From Arthrobacter globiformis (GTDB taxonomy: Bacteria; Actinomycetota; Actinomycetes; Actinomycetales; Micrococcaceae), in assembly GCF_030818015.1 (NCBI RefSeq), contig NZ_JAUSZX010000001.1, positions 1,116,001 to 1,180,000 of the forward strand: a DNA stretch of 64,000 nucleotides, written 5' to 3'. Below, in pieces: positions 30,367-40,233 of the stretch (the first letter of the stretch is position 1; each line of letters begins with the position of its first letter). A program made the position numbers and the translations under genes. A model generated the notes under the pieces. That model was not told the DNA's origin and did not search any database. It worked only from the letters and a program-made list of their open reading frames with translations.

Positions 30367-31005
30367 ATGACTAATTTTGCTCGGGACGAATTTGACAGGG
30401 TGCCTGAGGTCTCCTCCCGGCAGGGCGTACACCGCGATGTCTCTGCGCCGTCGCGCCCGAAGTTGTGGCCCATCCTTTCCGTGGGAATCGGCGCGCTGGC
30501 CGTCGGCCTGGTTGCTTTCCTCCTGCTGCCGCAGCTGGGTTTCCAGCCCGCCATCGCGCCGCAGCCTGCCGCTGCGGCCGGCACTTCCACGGTGTCGCCC
30601 AGCTCAACGGCGACGACGTCTGCGCGTGCGACGCCCAGCGCCACCGCCTCGGCCTCGGCGTCCGCCTCCGAAACGGCTTCGCCCTCCGCGCTGGAGCCCG
30701 CCACCTCGGAAACCATTGCCCCTGCGGCGGTGGACAAGTCGCAGCCGGTTGCCATTTTCAATGGCACGCTGACTTCCGGACTGGCCGGACGTGTGGGTGC
30801 CACAGTCAAGTCCGACGGCTGGGTGCTCGGTGAGGTGGCCAACTGGCAGGGTGCACCCCAGCAGCAGTCGGTGATCTTCTACTCGGACGCTGCCCACAGG
30901 GCCAACGCCGAGGCGCTCAGTGCATTGCTGAACATCCCCACGCTGGTGGAGAGTGCGGACTTCCCGACGCCCGTTGTGGTGGTGCTGGGCCCCGGCTACG
31001 AGTAG
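30367..31005 (+). CDS. LytR C-terminal domain membrane protein
   Basis: A 212-aa protein: cytoplasmic 32 residues, one transmembrane helix (WPILSVGIGALAVGLVAFLLL), a long Ala/Ser/Thr-rich linker (about residues 65-120), then the LytR_C domain (VAIFNGTLTSGLAGRVGATV...VVVVLGPGYE). LytR_C domains occur at the end of LytR-CpsA-Psr wall-polymer ligases; here it stands alone on an anchor, so it may bind the same wall-polymer partner. It follows DUF3263 closely and is likely co-transcribed. The ATG at 30367 has no strong ribosome-binding site. Confidence 0.87.
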   Translation: MTNFARDEFDRVPEVSSRQGVHRDVSAPSRPKLWPILSVGIGALAVGLVAFLLLPQLGFQPAIAPQPAAAAGTSTVSPSSTATTSARATPSATASASASASETASPSALEPATSETIAPAAVDKSQPVAIFNGTLTSGLAGRVGATVKSDGWVLGEVANWQGAPQQQSVIFYSDAAHRANAEALSALLNIPTLVESADFPTPVVVVLGPGYE

Positions 31006-31163
31006 CCATTCCGGTTACGCCTGAATAACTATTGCCGTCGCTGCCGGCCGCTGGCCTGCGTCTGAAAGGGCTTGACTGGATAGAGTGATGGCAGGCTTCA
31101 AGGCGTAATTCACGGCACACACCGACGTGGGCCTTACGGGAGCAACCTGAAAGTGTGGGGATC

Positions 31164-31367
31164 ATGGCATTGGGAACCGTGAAATGGTTCAACGCGGAAA
31201 AGGGCTACGGCTTCATCACCGTTGACGATTCGGGCGACGACGTCTTTGTGCACTGGTCGGCCATCCAGACCGACGGGTACCGGGCACTGGATGAGGGCCA
31301 GCGCGTGGAGCTGGAAGTGGGCGAAGGCGAAAAGGGTCCGCAGGCAGAAAATGTCCGGCCCGTCTAG
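31164..31367 (+). CDS. Cold-shock protein, CspA family
   Basis: A 67-aa single cold-shock domain. The RNP1 motif KGYGFITV and RNP2 motif DVFVHWSAI are present after [13 protein letters not shown]. Chosen start is ATG 31164 ([10 protein letters not shown]), preceded by GTGGGG; a GTG-type start at 31155 would add three residues. The stop codon TAG at 31365-31367 shares its last G with the GTG start of the following binding-protein gene. Cold-shock proteins bind single-stranded RNA and remove secondary structure. Confidence 0.93.
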   Translation: MALGTVKWFNAEKGYGFITVDDSGDDVFVHWSAIQTDGYRALDEGQRVELEVGEGEKGPQAENVRPV

Positions 31368-32653
31368 TGGCACGCCGCACAGGTCTCCGGGGTTCTGCTG
31401 TCTGGGGCGCCGCCGTCGTGCTGACGGTGGGTGCCTGCTCAGGGTCCGGGGACAACGCCCGGACGGCTCCGGTGGAAGCCAGTGGCGACGGGACCCTGCG
31501 GATCGGGCTGATCCTCGACAACACCGGACCCCAGGCCTTCCTGAACGCCGCCCAACTGGCCGCCGCCAAGCTCGCCGTCCAGGAGATCAACGCGGCAGGC
31601 GGGCACAAGGGCCGGCCCGTCGAGCTGCTGCCTGAGACAACCGAGGGCGACACCGGCGCGCAGGCCCGGAAACTCGTCGATGCCAAGGCGGACGTCGTGA
31701 TTGGTCCCACCGATTCCAGCCGTGCGCCGGCCGCCATCGACGTGCTGTCCAAAGCCAGGATCACGCTCATCTCTCCCGCCAACACGGCTCCGGAACTCAG
31801 CAGCTACAAGAGCGGCGGCTACTACTTCCGGACGGCCGCGGCGGACATCGCACAGGCTCCTGTCTTGGTGAAACTCGCCAAGGACGCCGGTGCCAAGAGC
31901 CTCGCGGTGGTCTACGAGGACGGCAGCTACGGCCAGGCCGTGTCTGCAGCAGTGTCCGCTTCCGCCAAGGCCGGCGGGCTGGATCCGGTCACCGTCTCCG
32001 GCTTCAAGGCGGGCGAGGCACAGAAGTCCGCGGCCGCCGCCCGCGACGTGGCGCCGGACGCCGTCGTCGTCATTGCCCGGGACGGTGCGCAGGGCGCCAT
32101 CGCCGAGCTCACCAACGCCGGACTGCCGGGCAACAAACTCATCCTGGGCGACGGCGCCTTCAGGCAGTACGGGTCCGACCTCGGATCAAAGTCGCTGGAG
32201 GGAACACGCGCCCTGGTGCCCGGGGTCTTCCCCTCGGCGCACTTCCAGGCTGAACTCGTGGCCGTCGATGCGGGACTCAAGGACACAACGTTCGCGGCCG
32301 AAACCTATGATGCCGTGAACCTCGCGGCCCTGGCCGCCGCTGCGGCAGAGGACGACGCCGGTGCCTCCATCGCCGGTACGCTCATCTCCGTCTCCGGCGG
32401 CTCTTCCGGCAGTCGGGCGTCCGCCTCACCGTCCGCCTCGCTGTCCGGCGAGCCGGCCGTCTGCTCGACGTACAAGGACTGCCTTGCCGCCATCCGGGAC
32501 GGAAAGGCCATTGACTACGACGGCGAGTCAGGACCTGTCCGCTTCGATGCGAACGGAGACGTGACTGCCGCGAAGTATATGGTGTTCACCTACGGAGCCG
32601 ACAACAAGGCCAAGCTCACGGGCAGCGAGGCAGCCGGCAGGTCTGCCGGCTGA
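31367..32653 (+). CDS. Branched-chain amino acid-type ABC substrate-binding lipoprotein, orphan
   Basis: A 428-aa Peripla_BP_6-like protein. The lipoprotein signal ends LTVGACSG, so Cys24 is the likely lipid anchor. The mature domain shows TLRIGLILDNTGPQAFLNAAQLAA, VVIGPTDSSRAPAAIDVLS and AVVYEDGSYGQAVSAA, as in LivK/urea-binding proteins. A Ser/Ala-rich insert lies near residue 345. The GTG at 31367 overlaps the csp stop by one base. No permease or ATPase gene is near, so it may serve a distant transporter or act as a sensor. The overlap suggests co-translation with the cold-shock gene. Confidence 0.87.
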   Translation: MARRTGLRGSAVWGAAVVLTVGACSGSGDNARTAPVEASGDGTLRIGLILDNTGPQAFLNAAQLAAAKLAVQEINAAGGHKGRPVELLPETTEGDTGAQARKLVDAKADVVIGPTDSSRAPAAIDVLSKARITLISPANTAPELSSYKSGGYYFRTAAADIAQAPVLVKLAKDAGAKSLAVVYEDGSYGQAVSAAVSASAKAGGLDPVTVSGFKAGEAQKSAAAARDVAPDAVVVIARDGAQGAIAELTNAGLPGNKLILGDGAFRQYGSDLGSKSLEGTRALVPGVFPSAHFQAELVAVDAGLKDTTFAAETYDAVNLAALAAAAAEDDAGASIAGTLISVSGGSSGSRASASPSASLSGEPAVCSTYKDCLAAIRDGKAIDYDGESGPVRFDANGDVTAAKYMVFTYGADNKAKLTGSEAAGRSAG

Positions 32654-32703
32654 TCGCTGGCAGCGAATACTCCGCCCGGTTGCGGGAAAAACAAGCACAT
32701 CTG

Positions 32704-32764
32704 CTTGCACTCTCCCCGGGGGAGTGCTAATTATTGATTAGCACTCCAGCGTGCCGACTGCTAA
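32704..32764 (+). promoter_or_regulatory. Two tandem CIRCE operators with the groL promoter
   Basis: CIRCE 1: CTTGCACTC (32704-32712), 9-bp spacer, GAGTGCTAA (32722-32730). CIRCE 2: TTAGCACTC (32738-32746), 9-bp spacer, GACTGCTAA (32756-32764), one mismatch in the right arm. Both have the canonical N9 spacing of HrcA operators. A possible promoter overlaps the first: TTGCAC (32706-32711), 17 bp, TAATTA (32729-32734). The remaining 178 bp to the groL start contain no open frame I support. Confidence 0.85.
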
Positions 32765-32837
32765 AGGGTCGTCCGGTTCACACCGGCACCACCCCGGCAG
32801 CGACACAAGGAGCGAAAGAAACACCTGGTTGGGGTGA

Positions 32838-34571
<1,734 letters not shown>

Positions 34572-34594
34572 CCTCCCGCTGCTCCCAGCGTCTA

Positions 34595-34632
34595 AAAAGT
34601 GCGGCCCCCTCCACCGAGGGGGCCGCACTTTT
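34595..34632 (+). terminator. Strong bidirectional terminator after groL
   Basis: AAAAGTGCGGCCCCCT (34595-34610) pairs perfectly with AGGGGGCCGCACTTTT (34617-34632) around a 6-nt loop, ending in TTTT. Beyond it lie three short near-repeats of TTTGTCTG(C/T) at about 34632-34670. Confidence 0.93.
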
Positions 34633-34688
34633 CTGTCTGCGCTTTTGTCTGCGCATTTTTTGTCTGTCCAGTCTGGCAGGATGGTTCG

Positions 34689-35762
34689 GTGACGATTACT
34701 GCAGCAGCCGACGGTTCGGCATTGGGAAACCCGGGTCCCGCAGGGTGGGCCTGGTACGTGAACGACGACTGCTGGCGGGCCGGCGGCTGGCCGCACGGCA
34801 CCAACAACCAGGGTGAGCTCATGGCCGTCCTGGACCTCTTCCGCTCCACCGCGCACCTCCCCGACGAGGACCTGCACATCCTCTGCGACAGCCAGTACGT
34901 GATCAACTCTGTGACAAAGTGGATGCCCGGATGGAAGCGCAAAGGGTGGCGCAAGGCGGACGGCAAGCCCGTGCTGAACATGGACATCCTCAAGGACATC
35001 GACCGGGAGCTCGCCGGGCGGAAGTACAGGTTCGAATGGGTCAAGGGCCACGCCGGGCACGAGCTGAACGAGGCCGCCGACGAGCGCGCCAGGGCCGTGG
35101 CACTCGCCTACCAGCAGGGCGTTGCCGCCCGCTCAGGACCCGGATTCCCCGACGCCGAACCGGCAGCAGCCCGACGGGCCGTCAAGGAGGGCCGTGGCGA
35201 GGGCGGTATCCCTTCGCTGTTTGAACCTGAACCACCGGCCCGGGGCGCGGCTGAATCAGCGGCCCGGGGCGCGGCCGGGACCCCGGTCCGCAGCGAAGCC
35301 GCCAAGCAGGACCGCTTCGAGTCCGGGACCCCCGCTCTCTTCGGAGACGAGCCTGACCTCTTCAGCGAACTGGGCGCCGGCGAACTCGGTGACGAGGCGT
35401 TTGCGGAACCCCCTGTGGGCGCCACGCCCGAAGAGATTGTCGAGGCCCTAGAACGTGAGCTCCTCCGCCCGGATGTCCGCAGCGACATCGGCCGGACGGG
35501 CCAGCTCCTGCACCCGGACTTCACGGAAATCGGTACCGCGGGGCGCCTCTGGACCCGTGACGCGATGATGATGTCCCTCGAGGAGAGCCCGTCCGGTCAT
35601 GTCGACCTGGACGTTCTCAGCGCCGACCGGATCGGCACGGACACGGTCCTGCTGACCTACCGCAGCTACTCCCGTGCCGGCTCAGCCCTGCGGAGCTCCC
35701 TGTGGGTCCTGGACGGCGAACAGTGGCGCCTGCGGTTCCACCAGGGCACACCCGAGGCCTGA
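34689..35762 (+). CDS. rnhA: Ribonuclease HI fused to a DUF4440/SnoaL-like domain
   Basis: A 357-aa two-domain protein. Residues 1-140 are RNase HI, with metal-binding D8 (AADGSALGNPG), E43 (NNQGELMAV), D67 (LCDSQYVI) and D131 (NEAADERA). It cleaves RNA in RNA-DNA hybrids. A Pro/Ala/Glu-rich linker with repeats of RGAA follows, then residues about 240-357 resemble DUF4440/SnoaL-like folds (LLHPDFTEIGTAGRLWTRDAMM ... SSLWVLDGEQWRLRFHQG). GTG 34689 is chosen because AGGA precedes it and the RNase HI fold starts there. The fused domain's role is unknown. Confidence 0.9.
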   Translation: MTITAAADGSALGNPGPAGWAWYVNDDCWRAGGWPHGTNNQGELMAVLDLFRSTAHLPDEDLHILCDSQYVINSVTKWMPGWKRKGWRKADGKPVLNMDILKDIDRELAGRKYRFEWVKGHAGHELNEAADERARAVALAYQQGVAARSGPGFPDAEPAAARRAVKEGRGEGGIPSLFEPEPPARGAAESAARGAAGTPVRSEAAKQDRFESGTPALFGDEPDLFSELGAGELGDEAFAEPPVGATPEEIVEALERELLRPDVRSDIGRTGQLLHPDFTEIGTAGRLWTRDAMMMSLEESPSGHVDLDVLSADRIGTDTVLLTYRSYSRAGSALRSSLWVLDGEQWRLRFHQGTPEA

Positions 35763-35778
35763 GCCGCCGCCGGCCGTG

Positions 35779-36066
35779 TCAGCTGAAGCGCTGCGCGTTG
35801 CCCTGCTCCGCCTGCGCGTAGGTGTCCGCGGCCGACGACAGGGCGAGGTTGATGGAGGCGAGGGAGGCCTCCACCTTGCCCTGCGTCAGTGTCCACTCGG
35901 CAACGAGGGCCTGGAAGTTGGTGGCAGCCGAGCCTCGCCACGTGGCCTGCAGTTCGTCCAGGCCGTGCTTCATCGCCTGGACGTCGGCGCTGATCCGGTC
36001 AACGGTCGCCTTGACGTTGGCTGATTTCACCTGCAGTAGGTCGGTATCGACGGAAATGATGCTCAT
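35779..36066 (-). CDS. WXG100-family protein (ESAT-6-like), solitary
   Basis: A 95-aa helical-hairpin protein with the central WRG (ATWRGSAATNF) between two amphipathic helices, as in WXG100 substrates of type VII secretion. It ends YAQAEQGNAQRFS, where Y-x-x-x-E resembles the YxxxD/E export signal. No EccC, EccD or toxin gene is visible in the window, so it would depend on a secretion system elsewhere. The ATG at 36066 has GGCCCGCC only, so the ribosome-binding site is weak. It is convergent with rnhA, separated by 16 bp. Confidence 0.87.
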   Translation of the reverse strand: MSIISVDTDLLQVKSANVKATVDRISADVQAMKHGLDELQATWRGSAATNFQALVAEWTLTQGKVEASLASINLALSSAADTYAQAEQGNAQRFS

Positions 36067-36194
36067 GGCGGGCCTCTCGACAACTTGAGGGACTGCCCCG
36101 GCAGGGCAGTCGCTGTGGCTGGCGGATCGGCCGTTCCGGTCCGCTACGTCGAGCCTAGGAACCCGCCGGCGGGCGGTGCCATAGCCGGTTTTCG

Positions 36195-37799
36195 CTATGT
36201 GGATAACCGGTTCCCGCCAGCTGCCCGGTTCCCGTGGGCAGCACTGTCCCCGGCAACGCTGTTCCCGTCGACGCTGTTCCCGTCGACGCTGTCCGAGAAC
36301 GTCCCGATGCTGTCCACCTCCGGGCCATACGCCTCCGGACTGTCCGCCTCGGGGGAGTCTTCCCGGAGGGGGAGGCTGACGACGAGGGTTGCGCCTCCGC
36401 CGTCGGTACCCTCCACCTGGACGGAGCCGCCATGCGAGCCGACAATGGCAGCCACAATCGCCAGTCCCAGCCCGCTGCCGCCCGTCTCCCGGGTGCGTGA
36501 CGTGTCGGCCCGGTAGAAGCGCTCGAAGACCCTGGGCGCCTCCGTGTCGGAGATCCCGGGGCCGTGGTCCCGGACCTCGAGGACGGACTGGGCGGAACCG
36601 TCGTCGGCCCGCCGGACGCCCACGGCGAGTTCGATGGGAGTTCCCTCGGGCGTGTAGCGCAGTGCGTTGCCCACCAGGTTGCCAATGACCTGGCGGAGCT
36701 TCGCCTCGTCGCCTAGCACCGGCGCCGGTTCGGCGCTGCCGTTGTGCAGGCCGGTCAGGCTGATGGTGCGCTTCCGTTCGCTGGCCTGTGTGTCCACCAC
36801 GGCGTCATGGGCGAGCAGCTGCAGGTCGATGGGCTTGCGCTGCAGCGGCCGCTGCTCGTCAAGCCGTGCCAGCAGCAGCAGGTCCTCCACCATGGAGCCC
36901 ATCCGCTTGGCCTCACTCTCGATCCGGCCCATGGCGCTGGCCACATCCTCCGGCGACTGCAGCGCGCCGTGCCGGTAAAGCTCCGAGTAGCCCCTGATCG
37001 TCACGAGCGGGGTGCGCAGCTCATGGGACGCGTCCGCGGCAAACCGGCGCATCCGGTCCTCGGAGGCCATCCGGGCCGCGAAGGCCGCCTCAATGTGGGC
37101 GAGCATGGCGTTCAGCGACCTGCCGAGGCGGCCCACTTCCGTGGAGGGGTTCTCCACGTCGACGCGGCGCGACAGGTCGCCCGCGGCAATGGCGGCGGCG
37201 GTCTTCTCCACCCTGGCCAGCGGGCGGAAGGACCTGGTCACGGTCCAGTTGGCGATGAAGAAGGCGAGGATGAGCGTCAGTACCCCGACACCCACCCCGA
37301 CCAGGCTGATGTGGCGCAGTACCTCATCCACCGTGGACAGCGGCAGCCCGATGACCACCACCGCCCGCTGCTGTTCACTGCCAACAACAACGGGAACAGC
37401 CACCACGCGCCAGTTCTTGCCGTCGGTGCCCCGCACCTGGTAAGGGCGGAAATCACGCTCGCGGGCCTCGTCAACGGTGATCGACGCAATGTCGGGGCGG
37501 GCCAGCTTCTCGTCGATGGGGTCCCGCTGCGTTCCCGGATAGTAGAGCGTCACCGTGTAGTCCGTGGGCACTGCCGGGTTGGCAATGGGGGAGATGGAGC
37601 GCTGCGACTGGGCGGCAGCGACGGCGGCCCGCAGCTTGTCGTCCACCTGGCCCTCGAGGTAGCCGCGCAGCAGCGTCAGCGCAACCGCCCCGGTCACGGC
37701 CAGCGCCACCAGCAGGAGCGCCATCATGATGGCCACCAGCTGCGACCGGAGGGTGGCGGACTTCCAGCGCTCCAGCGCGGACCTCCATCGCTCCAGCAA
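36195..37799 (-). CDS. Two-component sensor histidine kinase (MprB/TcrY-like)
   Basis: A 534-aa membrane kinase. It has TM1 (about residues 19-43), an extracytoplasmic sensor region to about 163, TM2 (165-186), a HAMP domain, H-box with H259 (FAADASHELRTPLVTI), N-box (GNLVGNALRYTPEG), and G-boxes (VRDHGPGISDTE, GSGLGLAIVAAIV). The C-terminal 60 residues after LPLRE are an acidic Ser/Asn/Gly-rich tail with DGNSVDGNSV repeats, atypical for the family. The ATG at 37799 is 2 bp after the response-regulator stop. The signal is unknown. Confidence 0.92.
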   Translation of the reverse strand: MLERWRSALERWKSATLRSQLVAIMMALLLVALAVTGAVALTLLRGYLEGQVDDKLRAAVAAAQSQRSISPIANPAVPTDYTVTLYYPGTQRDPIDEKLARPDIASITVDEARERDFRPYQVRGTDGKNWRVVAVPVVVGSEQQRAVVVIGLPLSTVDEVLRHISLVGVGVGVLTLILAFFIANWTVTRSFRPLARVEKTAAAIAAGDLSRRVDVENPSTEVGRLGRSLNAMLAHIEAAFAARMASEDRMRRFAADASHELRTPLVTIRGYSELYRHGALQSPEDVASAMGRIESEAKRMGSMVEDLLLLARLDEQRPLQRKPIDLQLLAHDAVVDTQASERKRTISLTGLHNGSAEPAPVLGDEAKLRQVIGNLVGNALRYTPEGTPIELAVGVRRADDGSAQSVLEVRDHGPGISDTEAPRVFERFYRADTSRTRETGGSGLGLAIVAAIVGSHGGSVQVEGTDGGGATLVVSLPLREDSPEADSPEAYGPEVDSIGTFSDSVDGNSVDGNSVAGDSAAHGNRAAGGNRLST

Positions 37800-37801
37800 G
37801 G

Positions 37802-38524
37802 TCAGCGCTTTTCTGCTGTCCGCAGCACGTAGCCGACGCCGCGCTTGGTCTGGATGAGGGCCGGGGCGTCGGGATCGATGTCCACTTTGCGCCGCAGGTA
37901 GGAAATGTAGGACTCGACGATGGAGGCGTCACCGTTGAAGTCGTATTCCCAGACGTGGTCCAGGATCTGTGCCTTGGACAGGACCCGGTTCGGATTGAGC
38001 ATCAGGTAGCGGAGCAGCTTGAATTCGGTGGGGGACAGCTCGATCACCTTGCCGCCGCGGCGCACTTCGTGGGCGTCGTCGTCGAGCTCCAGATCGTCCA
38101 CCCGGATGACGGCCTCGTCATCCTCCAGCATCGGCTGCGTCCTGCGGAGCACGGCGCGGATGCGGGCCACCACCTCATCCAGGCTGAAGGGCTTGGTGAC
38201 ATAGTCGTCCCCGCCCACTGTCAGCCCGGTGACCTTGTCCTCCGTGTCATCCTTGGCGGTCAGGAAGAGGACGGGGAAATGCTTGCCGGCGGCGCGCAGC
38301 CGGCGGGTGACGGTGAAGCCGTCCATGTCCGGAAGCATGACGTCCAGCACCGCGAGGTCGGGGGCGTGTGCCTCGACAGCAGCCAGCGCCTCCCGCCCGT
38401 TCCCCGCGGACACCACTTCAAAGCCGGCGAAGCGCAAGGACGTGGAAAGCAGCTCGCGGATGTTCGGTTCGTCATCAACCACGAGGAGCTTCGCTTCGGC
38501 GCTGTTCTTTTTCATATCTCCCAT
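37802..38524 (-). CDS. OmpR/PhoB-family response regulator
   Basis: A 240-aa regulator, the partner of the kinase that follows after 2 bp. The receiver domain has DDEPNIRE, phosphoacceptor D61 (LAVLDVMLPDMDGF) and K in DDYVTKPFSLDEV. The winged-helix C-terminus has IELSPTEFKLLRYLMLNPNRVLSKAQILDHVW and SYLRRKVD. Two starts are possible: ATG 38524 (MGDMKK) and ATG 38515 (MKK). The first has GGGAG at good spacing, but that sequence is inside a palindrome at 38529-38545; the second has GGGAG at very short spacing. Adjacent xpb ends 52 bp upstream. Confidence 0.93.
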   Translation of the reverse strand: MGDMKKNSAEAKLLVVDDEPNIRELLSTSLRFAGFEVVSAGNGREALAAVEAHAPDLAVLDVMLPDMDGFTVTRRLRAAGKHFPVLFLTAKDDTEDKVTGLTVGGDDYVTKPFSLDEVVARIRAVLRRTQPMLEDDEAVIRVDDLELDDDAHEVRRGGKVIELSPTEFKLLRYLMLNPNRVLSKAQILDHVWEYDFNGDASIVESYISYLRRKVDIDPDAPALIQTKRGVGYVLRTAEKR

Positions 38525-38528
38525 GATG

Positions 38529-38545
38529 CTCCCAGAATCTGGGAG
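38529..38545. promoter_or_regulatory. Perfect palindrome over the response-regulator ribosome-binding site
   Basis: CTCCCAGA-A-TCTGGGAG has perfect 8-bp arms and one central base, 5-21 bp upstream of the ATG at 38524. On the mRNA the 3' arm contains the Shine-Dalgarno GGGAG. It could be an autoregulatory operator or an RNA hairpin limiting the first start. Confidence 0.55.
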
Positions 38546-38576
38546 TTTTCTGGATGTATGTTGTGTGTTGCTTGGG

Positions 38577-40220
38577 TCAGCAGGACTCGACGTCCTTGGC
38601 GTCCATGATGCGGTAGGCATAGCCCTGCTCGGCCAGGAAGCGCTGGCGCTTGGCCGCGAAATCCTGGTCCAGGGTGTCGCGGGCAACGAGGGAGTAGAAG
38701 CGTGCCGCCCGGCCGTCCTGCTTGGGCCGCAGCAGCCGGCCGAGCCGCTGGGCCTCCTCCTGGCGGGAGCCGAAGGACCCGGAGACCTGGATGGCCACGG
38801 AGGCTTCGGGCAGGTCGATGGAAAAGTTCGCCACCTTGGACACCACGAGGGTCTGGATCTCCCCGGCGCGGAAGGCGTCAAAGAGCTTCTGGCGGGCTTT
38901 GACCGAGGTTTCGCCCTTGATGACCGGAGCGTCCAGCCGCTCGCCGAGTTCGTCGAGCTGGTCGATGTACTGCCCGATTACGAGGACCTGCTCGCCCCGG
39001 TGGTGCTCCACCAGCTGTTCGGCGACGAGGGTCTTGGTCTCGGACGTGGCGCACAGCCGGTACTTGTCCGCGTCCTCGGCCATGGCGTAGGCCACGCGCT
39101 CGTCCTTGGGCAGGTCCACGCGGACCTCCACGCAGTCCGCGGGGGCGATGTATCCCTGGGCCTCGATGTCCTTCCACGGCGCGTCATAGCGCTTGGGGCC
39201 GATGAGGCTGAAGACCTCCCCTTCCCGGCCGTCTTCACGCACCAGGGTCGCCGTGAGGCCCAGCCGTCGCCGGGCCTGCAGATCGGCGGTCATCCGGAAG
39301 ATCGGTGCGGGCAACAGATGGACCTCGTCATAGATGATCAGGCCCCAGTCGTGGCCGTCGACGAGCTCCAGGTGCGGGTACAGGCCGCCGCGCTTGGTGG
39401 TGAGGACCTGGTAGGTTGCGATCGTCACCGGGCGGACCTCCTTGACAGCGCCCGAATACTCGCCGATCTCGTCCTCGGTCAGCGAGGTCCGCCGGAGCAG
39501 CTCGTCCTTCCACTGCCGTGCCGAGACCGTGTTCGTGACGAGGATTAGAGTTGTGGTGGAGCTGGTGGCCATCGCCGCGGCGCCCACGAGCGTCTTTCCG
39601 GCGCCGCAGGGGAGTACGACGACGCCGCTGCCGCCAGCCCAGAAGTTTTCCGTGGCCAGCCGCTGGTATGGCCGCAGGGTCCAGCCGGATTCGTTGAGCA
39701 TGATGAGGTGCGGCGTGCCGTCGACGTATCCGGCCAGATCCTCAGCCGGCCAGCCGATCTTCAGCAGCAGCTGCTTCAGCTGGCCGCGCTGGGAGGAATG
39801 GACCACCACGGTCTCAGCGTCGATGCGTGGGCCCAGCAGCGGCTGGATCTTCTTGGCCCTGCTGACCTCCTCCAGCACCGGATAGTCGCTGGTGCGCATG
39901 ACCAGCCCGTGCTGGGGGTCTTTCTCCAGCCGCAACCGGCCGTACCGGGACATTGTTTCTTCGATGTCGATCAGCAGGGAATGCGGCACGGGGAACCGGG
40001 AATAGGTGAGCAGCGTGTCCAGCACCTTCTCGGCGTCGAGCCCTGCTGCCCGGGCGTTCCAAAGCCCCAGCGGCGTGAGCCGGTAGCTGTGCATGTGCTC
40101 TGGCGCGCGCTCCAGTTCGGCGAAGGCCGCGATGGCGTGCCGGGCCTCCGTCGCCTGCTCGTGGTCCACTTCGAGGAGGATGGTTTTGTCGCTCTGGACA
40201 ATCAGCGGTCCGTCATTCAC
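38577..40220 (-). CDS. XPB-like DNA repair helicase
   Basis: A 547-aa superfamily-2 helicase of bacterial XPB type. Visible are Walker A in LPCGAGKTLVGAAAM, motif II DEVH (LIIYDEVHLLPAPIF), motif III GLTATLVREDGREGE, motif V VVSKVANFSIDLPEA, and motif VI QEEAQRLGRLLRPK. An N-terminal damage-recognition-like domain precedes them. It unwinds DNA 3' to 5', probably in nucleotide excision repair or transcription. GTG 40220 is chosen as the first in-frame start consistent with the homologue N-terminus; AAGG lies 10 bases upstream. It follows the partner gene by 13 bp. Confidence 0.94.
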   Translation of the reverse strand: MNDGPLIVQSDKTILLEVDHEQATEARHAIAAFAELERAPEHMHSYRLTPLGLWNARAAGLDAEKVLDTLLTYSRFPVPHSLLIDIEETMSRYGRLRLEKDPQHGLVMRTSDYPVLEEVSRAKKIQPLLGPRIDAETVVVHSSQRGQLKQLLLKIGWPAEDLAGYVDGTPHLIMLNESGWTLRPYQRLATENFWAGGSGVVVLPCGAGKTLVGAAAMATSSTTTLILVTNTVSARQWKDELLRRTSLTEDEIGEYSGAVKEVRPVTIATYQVLTTKRGGLYPHLELVDGHDWGLIIYDEVHLLPAPIFRMTADLQARRRLGLTATLVREDGREGEVFSLIGPKRYDAPWKDIEAQGYIAPADCVEVRVDLPKDERVAYAMAEDADKYRLCATSETKTLVAEQLVEHHRGEQVLVIGQYIDQLDELGERLDAPVIKGETSVKARQKLFDAFRAGEIQTLVVSKVANFSIDLPEASVAIQVSGSFGSRQEEAQRLGRLLRPKQDGRAARFYSLVARDTLDQDFAAKRQRFLAEQGYAYRIMDAKDVESC

Positions 40221-40233
40221 GCAGGTAGAACCT

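Noticed and set aside
32722..32746. Inverted repeat GAGTGCTAA-N7-TTAGCACTC read as a single site
   Set aside because: It is formed by the facing halves of the two CIRCE elements, whose N9 spacing in each element fits HrcA better.
36258..36292. Short tandem repeat at the end of the kinase gene as a separate element
   Set aside because: It lies within the coding frame and encodes the repeated DGNSV tail, so it was described with the kinase.
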